Assembly (NCBI GenBank): GCA_963585895.1
Contig: OY757934.1
Location: forward strand, 29,888,105 to 29,952,104
DNA from: Sepioteuthis lessoniana
Taxonomy: Eukaryota > Mollusca > Cephalopoda > Myopsida > Loliginidae
Direction: 5' to 3'
Length of the DNA: 64,000 bases
Position numbers and translations under genes: made by a program. The notes under the pieces were generated by a model. The model saw only the letters and a list, made by a program, of their open reading frames with translations, did not search any database and had not been told where the DNA came from. Positions 11,552 through 22,033 of the stretch are shown here, piece by piece (position 1 is the stretch's first letter; every line of letters begins with the position of its first letter).

Positions 11552-11600
11552 AAGAAATGAAGAAGAAAAGCTAGAATGAAAAAAAAGAAAAAAAAAAAAA
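11509..11600. repeat. Poly(A) runs
   Basis: A run of about 42 A (11509-11550) and a further A-rich run near 11580-11600. They follow CCCACCCACC and could be the tail of a minus- or plus-strand retrocopy, but no adjacent coding match is seen. Confidence 0.8.
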
Positions 11601-12129
11601 GATCTTTGATTGGTAGAAAGTAAAATAGTATTGAAAGAGGATATTGTTTAAAAACAGGTGAAAAAGTTGAGGAAGGAAAAGAAAGAGAATAGGGATAAAT
11701 ATCAAATGATAATGATGAAATCTTTGAAATCAATAAAAATAGTAACTATTTAAAAAAAATGTTTACAATCTATTACTGTTTATTATTTTATATATTTTTT
11801 TTTTTTTACTTTTCATAATGATGGCCATTTATGATGTTGATGATAGGGGTGGCAATAGAATGAAGAAATAGATAAAGACATAAAATTCGAAGTAGTATCG
11901 ATAAATTTAAGGGGGAAAATGAAGTAATAAATGTTGAAAAAGAACAGTTTAAAAAAAAAAAAAAAAAAAAAAATGGAAAGAAGAGGGGAAGAAAAGCTTG
12001 ATTGAAAAAGAAGAAAGTTGAGGGGGAGGTAGTTATGTATTTATGAACCCTCTGCAATAGACAGGATGTAACACAAGGTCAATTTTTAAGTGGAGTACAA
12101 CTAGTTTGAATAAAGATTTTTCCTTCACT

Positions 12130-12320
12130 TAAACCAGTTTCTTTACCAGGGCTAATTAGCCCAGTCTGTTGTACTATTTATCCATAGCTAAGAGGAGAGA
12201 GAGATTCATGTCTTTCCAAAGGGCATTAGTGTGAAGTGAAACACAAAAAGTCTTATCTAGGATTTGAACTAGGCTCTCTGAGTCCATATTCTGTAATTAT
12301 AACCATTATGCCATGGGCAA
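12130..12320 (-). mobile_element. SINE-B copy 3 (degenerate)
   Basis: Plus strand carries 'CCCAGTCTGTTGTACTATTT', 'TTTCCAAAGGGCATTAGTG', 'AGTGAAACACAAA', 'AGGATTTGAACTAGG' and 'TATAACCATTATGCCATGGG', the reverse complement of the SINE-B body and head in the expected order. Confidence 0.7.
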
Positions 12321-12535
12321 TGCGTTGAGAGTAAAATAAGTATTAAAAGAGAATGTTGTTTGAAAAAAGTTTAAGGAGGGTAAAAATAAACATTGAAATA
12401 AATTGAAAGATGATGAAGGAATGAAGAAAGACAGAAGAAAAAACTTGAAGAAGAAATAAGTATAAAGGAGAAAAAATTGAATAATAAAAAAAAAAAATCA
12501 ACGGGCATGGAAAACCATAGATTCAAAAAAATTTC

Positions 12536-12950
12536 AATATGAAGCGTTTAAGAATAAAGGAAAAATAAAATGTCAATATGAAGCGATTAAGAATGAAGGA
12601 AAATGAAAATGTCAAGATGAAGTGTTTAAGAATGAAGGAAAATAAAAAATGTCAAGAAGTGTTTAAGAATGAAGGAAAATGAAAAATGTCAAGATGAAGG
12701 AAAATGAAAATGTCAAGATGAAGCATTTAAGAATGAAGGAAAATGAAAAATGTCAAGATGAAGTAAAATGAAAATGTCAAGATGAAGTGTTTAAGAATGA
12801 AGGAAAATGAAAAATGTGAAGATGAAGTAAAATGAAAATGTCAAGATGAGGCGTTTAAGAATGAAGGAAAATGAAAAATGTCAAGATGAAGTAAAATGAA
12901 AAATGTCAAGATGAAGCGTTTAAGAATGAAGGAAAATGAAAATGTCAGAG
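12536..12950. repeat. Degenerate purine-rich minisatellite
   Basis: Roughly ten irregular units built from 'AATGTCAAGATGAAG', 'CGTTTAAGAATGAAGG' and 'AAAATGAAA', with unit length varying by deletion of whole sub-blocks. The minus-strand open frame here is only the pyrimidine complement of the array. Confidence 0.85.
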
Positions 12951-13229
12951 AAATTAAACAAAAAAGAATTGAGAAAATGATTTGGGAAAAAAAATGAATA
13001 AAAAGAAAAAAACAGAGTAAAAGAAAGTTATTAAAGTCTTGTAAGGAAAAAAATGAAAGCTGGGATGAATATAAATAAAAGAGGGAATTATTGGAGAGGA
13101 ACAAATTAAATTTAGAAAAAAGAAAAAAAACATAAAGAAGAATATAAAGTATCAAATAAAAGAGTGGGGAATATATAAGAAAGCAAAATAGATGTTTCTG
13201 GTATCCCAAGACAGAAAACCCCACAAAGT

Positions 13230-14435
13230 CTAATGATATTGTGAGGTATTAGTTGGGTGTTTTGGTTAAGTGTATTAATACTTCTGGTCCTAAAAGTATG
13301 CCTAACTCTGGGATTACCAATGGGTCAAATACAAATATTTAATCACTTTTTATTCTTGAAATCATTAAACTGTGAGCAAACAAATTATTATGATTAAATT
13401 AGTACAATGGGATACAGAGAAGACTTGTGTTGGTAATTATTTGTTTTGATTCGTAGTTTGTCATCCATTGCTGTTGGTATTTCAGTAAATGACTCCTTTG
13501 CTCTTCTTTTTACCCCATTAATTTGTTTTTTCTTTGACTGTAGAAGGCTGCAAGAGAATTTAAGGAAGGAAGGAAGGAAGGAAGGAAAAGAGATGAAAAT
13601 ACCTTTTAACTCAAACTTTATTTTTGGGTTTAATGGCTATTCTATGGGTGTGGAAATTCTCCTGAAATCTGTAAATATAGTCGCATCTCCCAGACAAGGT
13701 GTTAAAATTTATTAAAAGTCATTTTCAGTAGGTTTAGGAAGTTGAGGTTTCAGTAAATGTTTTCAATAGAGGCTGCTGCTAAGAGAAGACGCGACTTTCT
13801 GCCAAATCAGAAACTTGGGTGAACTTGTGTGCTACCTGCCATCAGCCAAGAGGAGGATGTCCCTTTAGTTTCAAGGGTACAGCTGAAGTGGTAGAATTTC
13901 TCTTCAGTGACTGGAAGACCATTTCTTTAGGCATGCACCATTCCTGCTTCTTATCAGACTTCTGTGAACTGCTACATATCTTTTTATTTATTATTTTCTT
14001 TTCTTCTTTTCTAACCCCCACAGTACTACAACTCCAGATCAAAGAGGACCTGAGAATAATAAAGAGGTACTCTATATTTCCCAAAGCTTCAGTGAAACCC
14101 AACGCAATCTGGTAAAAAGAATCGAAAACAAATAATCAATCAAAACAAATGATAATCAAAACACCCTTTTCTCCCACATGTAAGAGCTCAAACACACATT
14201 CAATCTTTCTCAAGCCACCCTAATCAAACCAATATACAGCAAAAAATCCCAAAGACTACTAGAATCTGCAGTTGTTTCCAAAACAGACCATATAAAACAA
14301 TGTCCTGGTTTTTACCAAATCTCACCATACCTGGGAAACATCAAACTAAACAAAATCAAAATAGAAAATGAATAAAAAAAAATTTTTTTTCACTTCTATC
14401 CAGTATGAATAAGTCCATTTACTTTTCCTCGTTTG
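13230..14435. other. No gene assigned; short (GGAA)n
   Basis: Contains a (GGAA)n run near 13562-13588. Two opposite open frames of 86-98 codons (about 13819-14115) overlap each other; neither shows a motif I recognise. Confidence 0.35.
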
Positions 14436-14439
14436 TTTG

Positions 14440-14615
14440 TACACAGATAAATTATTACTAGAGTTGCTATATAACAGTAAAAATTTCACATCAGTCATTT
14501 GTTTGCACATATTTAAATAGATACATATGATATATAAGAGATTAACAATTTAAAAGGTGATTGAGCTTATTAGTTTGTCCACATTGAAGTGGTTTCAAGT
14601 ATTATAGTTTTTTAT
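14440..14615 (-). repeat. R1 dispersed repeat, tail-proximal fragment
   Basis: Contains the R1 spacer units (CATTTGTTTGCACATA.TTAAAT; GTGGTTTCAAGTATTA). Abuts the 3' side of the LINE ORF1 region. Confidence 0.5.
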
Positions 14616-15957
14616 TATTTCTTCAAGATTAAGGCAGGCAACTATGTGGTCTATGTTGCTATCCATACTTTCTATACTATAGGTCCTTTGTAGGGGTTTT
14701 GTTGATCCCTGAGCATTGGATTGTTTGGTTCTTGTAGGCAATTTTGTTCTTGAGGGCATTTTGAATATGCGTCCTGGTCTTTCCTTATTCACTTTGATGT
14801 TCATCTGTATTTTTGCAGTTTGGCTAATGGGAGCTTGTGATTTTTATTTAAGTTGTTCAGGTCTTATGGGAAACAAGTTTTTTAGTCTTGGTGACTTACA
14901 CAACGGCTGTTTTGTTGGAGATTTTTCATTTTTAGGAGTAGTTAGTGTTGGAGTGATAGATCCTGTGTGTCTTTGTTTGGATGACAACATTGGATCTCTC
15001 CCCATTTCCAACTTATTGCTGGGCTGGTGCTTGATAAAATTCAATTGAGTGTAGTTTTTTCAGGTGCTCCTGAAACTTTGGTCAATCATTGGCTTCCAAC
15101 GGGATCAATTTCTCCAAAAGTGTTCTATATTTGTTGTCGTCATTGGTTCTATCTGCCCTCCGTGCAACAGAGGCATAGCTGCTTTCTCCCATGTAGCTCC
15201 CTACAATTCTCCTTGCTTCCAGGAAGGACACATTCCTCTTGTGTTTCACCTCAAATATTTCTTTTTCTTGTTTGTAAACAATGCAAGATCTTGCACAAGC
15301 CAGATGATCTTGTCAGCAGTTTGCACATCTAATTTCTTTCAAGCAATCATCCTCCACGTGATCCGGGTCCTTTTCACCACATTTGACACATGTCTGTTGT
15401 CCTCAACAGGCTTCCCTGTGGTGTCCATATTTTTGGCATTTGAAGCACTTCAAGGGAGCTGGGACACACTGCTCAACTCTCTCAAGACAATAGCTGATCT
15501 TCACCTTATTAAGTGTTAGGATGTAAGTGTTGGCCTGGATTCGTTGTTCACCTTTTCTGATAGAGATTCTTCTTGTATTTCTAACTCCCTGTTTTCCCAG
15601 GGCTGATGCTATCTCCTCTTCTATAGCAAATGCCAACTCCCTACTCCTGATAACTCCCTTGGAAGTGTTGAGTTTCTCATGTGGGTAGGCCCTGCATCTC
15701 GTCGTATGAAAGGTTTTTAATATGTTTTCTGCCTGTCTCCACCTGTCCACCTTGACAAGCAAGTTGCCATTCCTTGTTTTCTAAACAGTTTTCAGACTAC
15801 CCCTTGTAGAGATTACTTTTTCTATGAGGAAAGGTGAGAATTTGCCGAGGCAGGCCTCCAAAGATTCAATAACAATGAATCTAGAGAAGCCTGTTGCCTC
15901 ATTCTCCGAGTCTGATTCTGACAGGTTTTGTTTAGATTTTTTATTTGAAGACGCCAT
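14616..15957 (-). pseudogene. Jockey-like LINE ORF1 with CCHC zinc knuckles
   Basis: The likely start is the ATG whose complement ends at 15957 (MASSNKKSKQNLSESDSENE...), followed by an acidic N-terminus, 'FSRFIVIESLEACLGKFSPF', a middle domain, and three zinc knuckles near 15440-15290: CFKCQKYGHHREAC (CX2CX4HX4C), then CVKCGEKDPDH.EDDC, then CANC.QDHL. This is the nucleic-acid-binding ORF1 (gag-like) protein of Jockey-type LINEs, which coats the LINE RNA. The frame has stops: one after SLKTV, and TGA between knuckles 1 and 2 and inside knuckle 3, where CGA (Arg) is expected. The C-terminal third becomes unreadable below ~15040, and no ORF2 follows on the left. A dead, truncated copy. Confidence 0.75.
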
Positions 15958-16400
15958 ATATGCTATATATTTTTTGCTGGTCCTGCGCTCCACTACCCAC
16001 CATGGAGTCCAACCTGTGTTAGAAACGAACCATAGGGGTAACCCATTCGCCTTGGTTGAGATGGGGATATGTGACCAGTATACTTGAGTTGAGTGTAGGC
16101 TTCCAAGCCATTGCCAATTTAAAGTTTTCAGCACTGGTCAAATTCCTATTCTCTCAATGCAATTGACCCTCAGCCACTGCCTTCTAGTACCTAACAGATA
16201 AGGGTTGGGAACTTGCTGCAAGAGCAGATTTAAAAGTACAGATGGGATAAAACATATAGGAGCTAGGGCTTGACGTGACCAACCAACTGATCAGATCAGG
16301 CCTATCTGACCACCTGTCTGACCAATTAAGGGCCAAAGTGGTGTGTTGCAAGTCATTGACCACTCTGTCACTGGATCAATGACTGCTCAACCACCAGGGT
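15958..16400 (-). mobile_element. Possible 5' untranslated part of the Jockey-like LINE
   Basis: Lies upstream of the ORF1 start and has a higher GC content than surrounding DNA. The 5' end of the element cannot be placed; the part beyond ~16140 may be unrelated. Confidence 0.35.
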
Positions 16401-16429
16401 TATGTCCTAGTGCTTTACAGGTTGCTACC

Positions 16430-16515
16430 CATGGCCAACAGGTGGCCTCATTCGGTGGGATCTAACCCTTCTGCAGAGGTGCAGTCTGCGTATTCTACAG
16501 CCCCAGCCAACAGGG
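16430..16515 (-). repeat. R1 head fragment
   Basis: 'CTTCTGCAGAGGTGCAGTCT' followed by 'GTATTCTACAGCCCCAGCC' is the R1 head as seen complete at 31440-31500. Confidence 0.65.
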
Positions 16516-16889
16516 CAGAGTCATAATGGTTTTTTGACAATGCATATGGGTGTTTATAATGCAATAATGTGAAAAAAAATAGTGCTTACAATTATTGACA
16601 ATACTAAAATGTTACTTCAATTTACTGACAGTACTTGTAGGTGTTCATAATGTAAGGAAAATTGTACTTACAGTCAATGATTCTGTTGCATAATTAGTGT
16701 GGTGTCGGTAATTGCTGATAGATGGTGTTGCAATAAAAAAGGTGTTGGAGAAGCAAGTGGGATAGGGTGAAAGGACAAGGAGGAAGCTTTAGTAAGTAAT
16801 GTGGACATAGATGACAGAAATATATGTAAATATGAAAATAATAGAGGTGCTTAAAAATGAGATGGTGTAAGGAATCTAGTTTAAGTTTT

Positions 16890-17692
16890 GGTTAAGTGTT
16901 TGGGTTGAATTGGGATAGGAGATGTCTTTTATGTGTTGACATTTTCAGATTATCTCGGATTTTTAGTTTGAGAGTGGAAATTATTTGTGGGGGAGTATCA
17001 CAAATTTTTCATGGAGGCAAAGTAAGTATCTTTTAGATATTTTGTTGTAGGTGGGGGCTGATTTTATAACTTCCCAAGTTATGCTTGGTGTAATATTCTT
17101 GTATTTCAATTTCCAAATGTATGCTCATAGATTTGTATTGTTTGAGTATCTTTTATTTGAGAACGAGAGTTTGTGGGTATATGTAGTCTTTGTTTAAAGG
17201 TTCTCTCTGTTGCACCTATGTAGTATTTTTTGAGCCAGTTTCCTTGTAGGGAGCATGTTGATTTTTCCCTACAGTTGCACAGGTTATTAGATTCTGTTGT
17301 GTTGTAGCTGTTATTTTTAAATGGGTTTTCTGGTAATTTTGAATCCTAGTTATTTCAATGCATTTGTTATTTTTTCCTGTATTTGTCTAGTTTGGGGCCA
17401 TACGGTTCTTTTATGATAAGTCAGTCATTTCTGTATAATCCTATGTTTTGTTTGTCTGTTATTCTAGATAGTTGCAAAAGTATGAGAATTCCAACTAGTT
17501 GACATATAATAACACTATCATAGCTTCCCATGGTCACATCATAGAGTTGGTTATTGTGTTTTTTATCCATGGTTTGTTGTGAAAAAGAAGTGATTTATGG
17601 AAATGCTTGTTTGTTTTGAAATCATCATTTGAAATTTTCACATACTGGGTTGCTAATTCCATAGCGTTATCGATTGTGTGTCAGTCTAACGA
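16890..17692 (-). mobile_element. Penelope-like element fragment (RT and GIY-YIG parts), broken
   Basis: On the minus strand from about 17690 downward there are readings typical of Penelope-like elements: 'KSLLF' and 'DVTMGSYDS' (around 17525-17500), 'CQLVGILIL', then 'IGLYRND' where the catalytic YRDD is expected, and 'GPKLDKYRKK'. Further on, 'CNCREKSTC' is followed by 'KKYYIGATERTFKQR' (17232-17190), the GIY-YIG endonuclease core, and 'WEVIKSAPTYNKISKR' with 'LCLHEK'. This order (RT, then Cys-rich linker, then GIY-YIG) matches the family. The RT-to-endonuclease distance is short and several breaks are present, so it is an old fossil. The 5' end is lost near 17692, just before a (TA)n run and the LTR at 17778. 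Confidence 0.75.
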
Positions 17693-17733
17693 TTGCTGAT
17701 TACATGAAACCCAGGGTCACAGACAGTACCATG

Positions 17734-17739
<6 letters not shown>

Positions 17740-17777
<38 letters not shown>
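17740..17777. repeat. (AT)n microsatellite
   Basis: About 19 AT units, directly before the TG end of the LTR-like repeat. Confidence 0.9.
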
Positions 17778-17781
<4 letters not shown>

Positions 17782-18323
17782 TCGTAGCCATATACACGAA
17801 TATGGCCATGTGCGAAATAGACATGTAATGTTCATAACGATAGAATATATAAAGAACAGGAATCTCAAAAACACGTAACTACTTCTTGTTCAGGTACGAA
17901 ACCTCTTTATTAACTTTGAGTTAAAGGTTTCGACGTAAGGAGGAGAGACACAATCTTCTATGCTGTCTTATTCATTTGGCCCCCAACTCAAGCGGCCCCC
18001 CCATAGGGCGCAAGTTCGCCTTGCACCTGCGAGCTCCAAAATTGATCCTTCTTGTTTGGCGTCTAAAACTCGACTCTTATTTTCTTCAAATTCTCACACA
18101 AACTTCCGCGTGCTTCCGGTGCGTGACGTCACCCGCACCTTGTCACCCAGTATCGTCTCGGACTGTTATGACATCTGAGTGACACCTCCATCCGCTCGTG
18201 CGCACCCGCGTTAACACCTGCTTCAATCTTACACCCAACCAACCCATGTGTTGAGCCGAAAGGTTCTCAGCCTAACTAAACTCAAAGGCATGAACCGAAA
18301 TCCCTCGGCTATTTCATAACATA
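17778..18323 (-). mobile_element. Probable solo LTR (family L1 of this window), copy 1
   Basis: A 546-bp block beginning TGTTTCG and ending CATAACA, i.e. TG...CA ends. It shares an ordered series of blocks with 35877-36856 (AGACACAATCTTCTATGCTG; CGAAAGGTTCTCAGCCTAAC). An AATAAA on the minus strand (complement at 17906-17911) suggests minus orientation. It has no internal coding region beside it, so it is either a solo LTR or a remnant. It is flanked by TA microsatellites on both sides, so a target duplication cannot be judged. GC-richer than surroundings. A fossil. Confidence 0.6.

Positions 18324-18325
<2 letters not shown>

Positions 18326-18366
<41 letters not shown>
18326..18366. repeat. 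(AT)n microsatellite
   Basis: About 20 AT units directly after the LTR-like repeat. Confidence 0.9.
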
Positions 18367-18370
<4 letters not shown>

Positions 18371-18462
18371 GCTCTATCATTGATACTGAGCACAATTTAA
18401 CAATACTGCAACATTTGGTCTTCCATTAATTCACCGAGTGAGCTAGTAAGAACCATAAACCT

Positions 18463-18465
<3 letters not shown>

Positions 18466-18532
<67 letters not shown>
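18466..18532. repeat. (TA)n(CA)n compound microsatellite
   Basis: About 22 TA units passing directly into about 11 CA units. Confidence 0.95.
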
Positions 18533-18990
18533 TGTTTATACTACATGTGAGAAGCCATTTAATGATTACATAGACCTCTGAAGAAGAATTTGAATAAATG
18601 AATAAAAATTCAGTAAAGCAATCACTTTATAATTACTGCAATAAAATGTAAAAATTAAAAATTGTTTTTTCCATTTTTATATGTTATAGTGGATATATCA
18701 TTATTTTGTATCATTAAATTTTTCTTGTACAACACAGCACAATATCCCAATTATTGCACATAAAAAATATCAGCTCTCCAATACTTCTACAATAATGTGC
18801 AATTGAAATTCTCTAAGATAAGAATGTCCAGTTCATTTGATAAAATCAGATGCACAAAATTAGAAACATTGTGCATATATGTAGAAATTAAAATTTTTCT
18901 TTTGTGGTCATGATCCATCAATACTGAGAACATCTGAATAACATACCTTTATGAAATATAATGACAGAAAATAAAATTTCAACACCTGAG

Positions 18991-19027
18991 AGGTGTCAAA
19001 TAACCCATTTAGGGTTATTTGACACCT
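18991..19027. repeat. Perfect 16-bp hairpin
   Basis: AGGTGTCAAATAACCC (18991-19006) and GGGTTATTTGACACCT (19012-19027) are exact reverse complements around a 5-base loop. The right arm is also the start of the first 40-bp tandem unit. Confidence 0.95.
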
Positions 19028-19259
19028 TTTCACATTCATTTTACTATATTTACATTATTTGACACCTTTTCACATTCATTTTACTATATTTACATTATTT
19101 GACACCTTTTCACATTCATTTTACTATATTTACATTATTTGACACCTTTTCACATTCATTTTACTATATTTACATTATTTGACACCTTTTCACATTCATT
19201 TTACTATATTTACATTATTTGACACCTTTTCACATTCATTTTACTATATTTACATTATT
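19019..19259. repeat. 40-bp tandem repeat, 6 copies
   Basis: Exact period of 40 (GACACC begins at 19021, 19061, 19101, 19141, 19181, 19221). Units are identical by eye, so the array is young or actively homogenised. Confidence 0.97.
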
Positions 19260-19321
19260 GTGTCATTATTTCTCAAGAGTTTTTTGCATGCAGTCTTTTC
19301 AAAAATGAATCATTTTTAAAC

Positions 19322-19665
19322 AGGTCTATTTGACCCATAGATGGAACCCTAACACATCTATTTGACCCATAGATGGAACCCTTACAGATCTATTTGACCC
19401 ATAGATGGAACCCTTTCAGATCTATTTGACACATAGATGGAACCCTTTCAGATCTATTTGACCCATAGATGGAACCCTTACAGATCTATTTGACCCATAG
19501 ATGGAACCCTTTCAGATCTATTTGACACATAGATGGAACCCTTTCAGATCTATTTGACACATAGATGGAACCCTTTCAGATCTATTTGACCCATAGATGG
19601 AACCCTTACAGATCTATTTGACCCATATATGGAACCCTTACAGATCTATTTGACCCATAGATGGG
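19322..19665. repeat. 32-bp tandem repeat, ~10 copies, grown from R1
   Basis: Unit of 32 bp (GATC starts at 19387 and 19419) centred on CTATTTGACCCATAGATGG followed by AACCCTT(A/T)CA. Two unit variants (GACCCATAG and GACACATAG) alternate, which suggests duplication of blocks of several units. Confidence 0.95.
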
Positions 19666-19714
19666 CTCTTAACAGGTACTATCACTCTGGGTTAAAGTGA
19701 ACTTGTGAGTAAAG

Positions 19715-19962
19715 GTTTGGTTTGGTTTGGTTTCTTTGTTTAATGGCATATCAACTCTTTTTAGGTTATTTAATGCCAAATCTATTCTCCTAGAAGAACA
19801 GCAGTGGTACTATTTAACCCATAGCTGGGAGGATAAGGGGGCTCATACCTTTCCCAAGGGTATTTGCCCAAAAGTGAATGTAATAGCGCGACTGGAGTAC
19901 AAACTCGCGTACTACAATTCCGCAGTCCAACGCTTTAACCATTACACCACAAGGACACCCCC
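19715..19962 (-). mobile_element. SINE-C copy 1 with 11-bp target duplication
   Basis: Reverse-oriented tRNA-derived SINE. On the minus strand its head reads GTGGTGTAATGGTTAAAGCG (A-box) and GAGTTTGTACTCC (B-box); its tail ends in (CCAAA)n. The target duplication TGTGAGTAAAG lies at 19704-19714 and 19963-19973. Confidence 0.9.
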
Positions 19963-20109
19963 TGTGAGTAAAGGCAATGAAGGCATACAACATACTCCTC
20001 AGAACTGGAGCCTCACCATCAGATCCCATTTCATGTCATATCCAGGACACCTCTTTTGAGGAGGTCTAACTCCTTAGCAGGGGATAAGTCAGTGTATTCT
20101 AAGCCTCAG

Positions 20110-21394
20110 ACAAAACAGTTGATGTAGGAATCAAAGTACTCTTGATACACTCCATATTTTGGAACCTGTGCTGTTATTGATCTGTATATGTGATCATTTA
20201 TTGTAATCCAGCCATACATACTACCTAAACATTTAATCTTCCGTAAATTAAAACACATATTCAATCAGACACAGTTTTTGTTTCTGTTCGGGTAGCTTAA
20301 GAGACCATATTGATAATAATAGATCTGATCTAGAATTTAAAAAAAAATTATTTACCTGGTCTTAATCTGATAAATATGCAGATTTTATAGGCAGGTAAGC
20401 CTATTTATTTGGAAGTTTGTGTAATACCACAACTCCCTGTTTGTACTCAGGTAACCTCAGTACATGTTCAAAAAATTTTGGATGTAATTACAGTAAATTG
20501 TCTTTCTTTGTTTTTAATGATACTGAAGAAATACAATAAATAATTATCTCTCTTAGATAATTAACATGTTCATTAGGGCCCTGGGTGTACTGTGTGAGCT
20601 ATGGGCGAAAGAGGGGCAAGAAGATTGTGTTATCTAACATGATATCTTTGAGTGAATAAGCTTTCTGCAACTATTGCATTTTTTTTTCCCATATGCTTTT
20701 GTTTATACCTTCACTTAATCAAGTCATTCAGCTATGAGTACTGAGAAACAAATGATGAACACTGAGCACCAAATAAACCTGAAATTTTTGGTCTGGTTGG
20801 GGAAAACTCTGTCACAAACATGAAATGCTTCAGCATGTGTATGAAGATAACACCATGTTGTGCATGGGTTTTTTTTTATTGGCACACGAGGTTCAAAGAG
20901 GGGCATAAGGAGGTGAAAGATGACTCTAGGAGCAGGAGACTTTTAACAAACAGGACTGAGGTTAACATCGAATGAATAACGCACGTGGTGTGTGGCGATC
21001 ATTGGTTGACTGTTTGAATGATCGTAAGTCAGTTGGATATGAAAAAGGACAGTGTTTGGATTATCACAGGAGATTTGAGCATGTCTGGAAAGTAACAGGA
21101 CTGGGCATACTGATCATCTAGCAATTCCTGGTGGAGAGGAACATTGCTGTAATAGAATAACATCCCTCTGTACCTGTACATCCAGCAGTTCCAAACCAAG
21201 AGTAATATTCTCATACTGGAACAACCTCTCTATTGACCTAATCTTGATCTGTGTGACTTTTTTCTTTTTCCCAAGCTCAAGGGATCATCAAGGGTACTCA
21301 TTTTGAAAACAACCATGACAACAGAGCTGACACGCATCCCAGAAAAATCCTTTCACCAGTGCATAGAAGGGTAGCTGAGAAGGATGGAAAAGTG
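20110..21394. other. No gene or repeat family recognised
   Basis: AT-rich with short unrelated open frames (60-61 codons) lacking motifs. Confidence 0.4.
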
Positions 21395-21645
21395 AGTGGG
21401 GACTTCCTTAATACTAATGTTAATATTGGTCCTTGGTGAGTGGGGACTTGAGCAACTATCTTCCTTAATATTAATATTGGTCCTTGGTGAGTGGAGACTT
21501 GAGCAACTACTTTCCTTAATATTAATGTTAATATTGGTCCTTGGTGAGTGGAGACTTGAGCAACTATCTTCCTTAATATTAATCTTAATATTGGTCCTTG
21601 GTGAGTGGGGACTTCAGCAATTATCTTCCTTAATACTAACAAATG
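21395..21645. repeat. ~51-63-bp tandem repeat, 4-5 copies
   Basis: Units share GGTCCTTGGTGAGTGG.GAC, then TTGAGCAACTA.CTTCCTTA, then ATATTAAT in varying number; the length change comes from the ATTAATGTTA block. Both strands show open frames (e.g. 21298-21642 minus), but these are only the repeat read in frame. Confidence 0.9.
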
Positions 21646-21939
21646 AATAATAAGTACTCAGTATAGCCCTTAAATGAGTGACAGTGTGTCAGATAAATTT
21701 TGTAAATACACTATAAGCCATAAATAAGTACACCCCAAACGGTCGTTTTTTAAAAAAAATAAATAGTTGATTTTTTCCAAAAACAAAAATACCAGAATGT
21801 TTTATTTTTAGTGGAACGTTATACAAAGTGGATACTAATAGATATTATTTAATAACAAACTCTACTCTGTAATTAAAAATATTAATATCCAACTGTCCCA
21901 ACTTAAGCGTACATGTATAAATCTATTTATGCAATTCTA

Positions 21940-22021
21940 TTTTTGGTTTGGTTTGGTTTGATTTCTTTGTTTAATGGCATATCAACCTTCGTAGGTTATT
22001 TAATGCCAAAGTCATCCTTCT
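21940..22021 (-). mobile_element. SINE-C copy 2, tail part (left of a SINE-A insertion)
   Basis: (TTTGG)n followed by AATGGCATATCAACC and TAGGTTATTTAATGCCAAAG. The head part continues at 22310-22460. Confidence 0.85.
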
Positions 22022-22033
22022 AAAAGAACAGTA

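Larger units (their letters stand above)
19310..20110 (-). repeat. R1 copy containing a tandem expansion and a SINE-C insertion
   Basis: R1 core text (CTATTTGACCCATAGATGG) begins at ~19322, is tandemly multiplied to 19665, and continues with 'CACTCTGGGTTAAAGTGAAC'. It is interrupted by SINE-C at 19715-19962 and resumes with 'AAAGGCAATGAAGGCATAC', 'TCATATCCAGGACACC' and the head remnant to ~20110. Confidence 0.8.

Noticed and set aside
12841-13224. 127-codon minus-strand hydrophobic frame that looks like a membrane protein
   Set aside because: Its composition follows from the A-rich plus strand and the degenerate minisatellite; no conserved motif.
13819-14115. Candidate small gene MNLCATCHQPRGG...
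   Set aside because: Opposite-strand frame of similar length overlaps it; the CX2C is isolated and no domain is recognisable.
21298-21650. Opposite open frames with protein repeats (LRKIVAQVSTHQGPIL-like and LVLGEWRLEQLSSL-like)
   Set aside because: Both are readings of the 51-63-bp tandem array, whose unit lengths are multiples of three; protein repeats on both strands at once argue against a gene.
21710-21935. Possible Tc1-like end (CCATAAATAAGTACACCCC) with a distant inverted partner
   Set aside because: The partner near 21905-21935 pairs poorly, and TA flanks and a body could not be defined.
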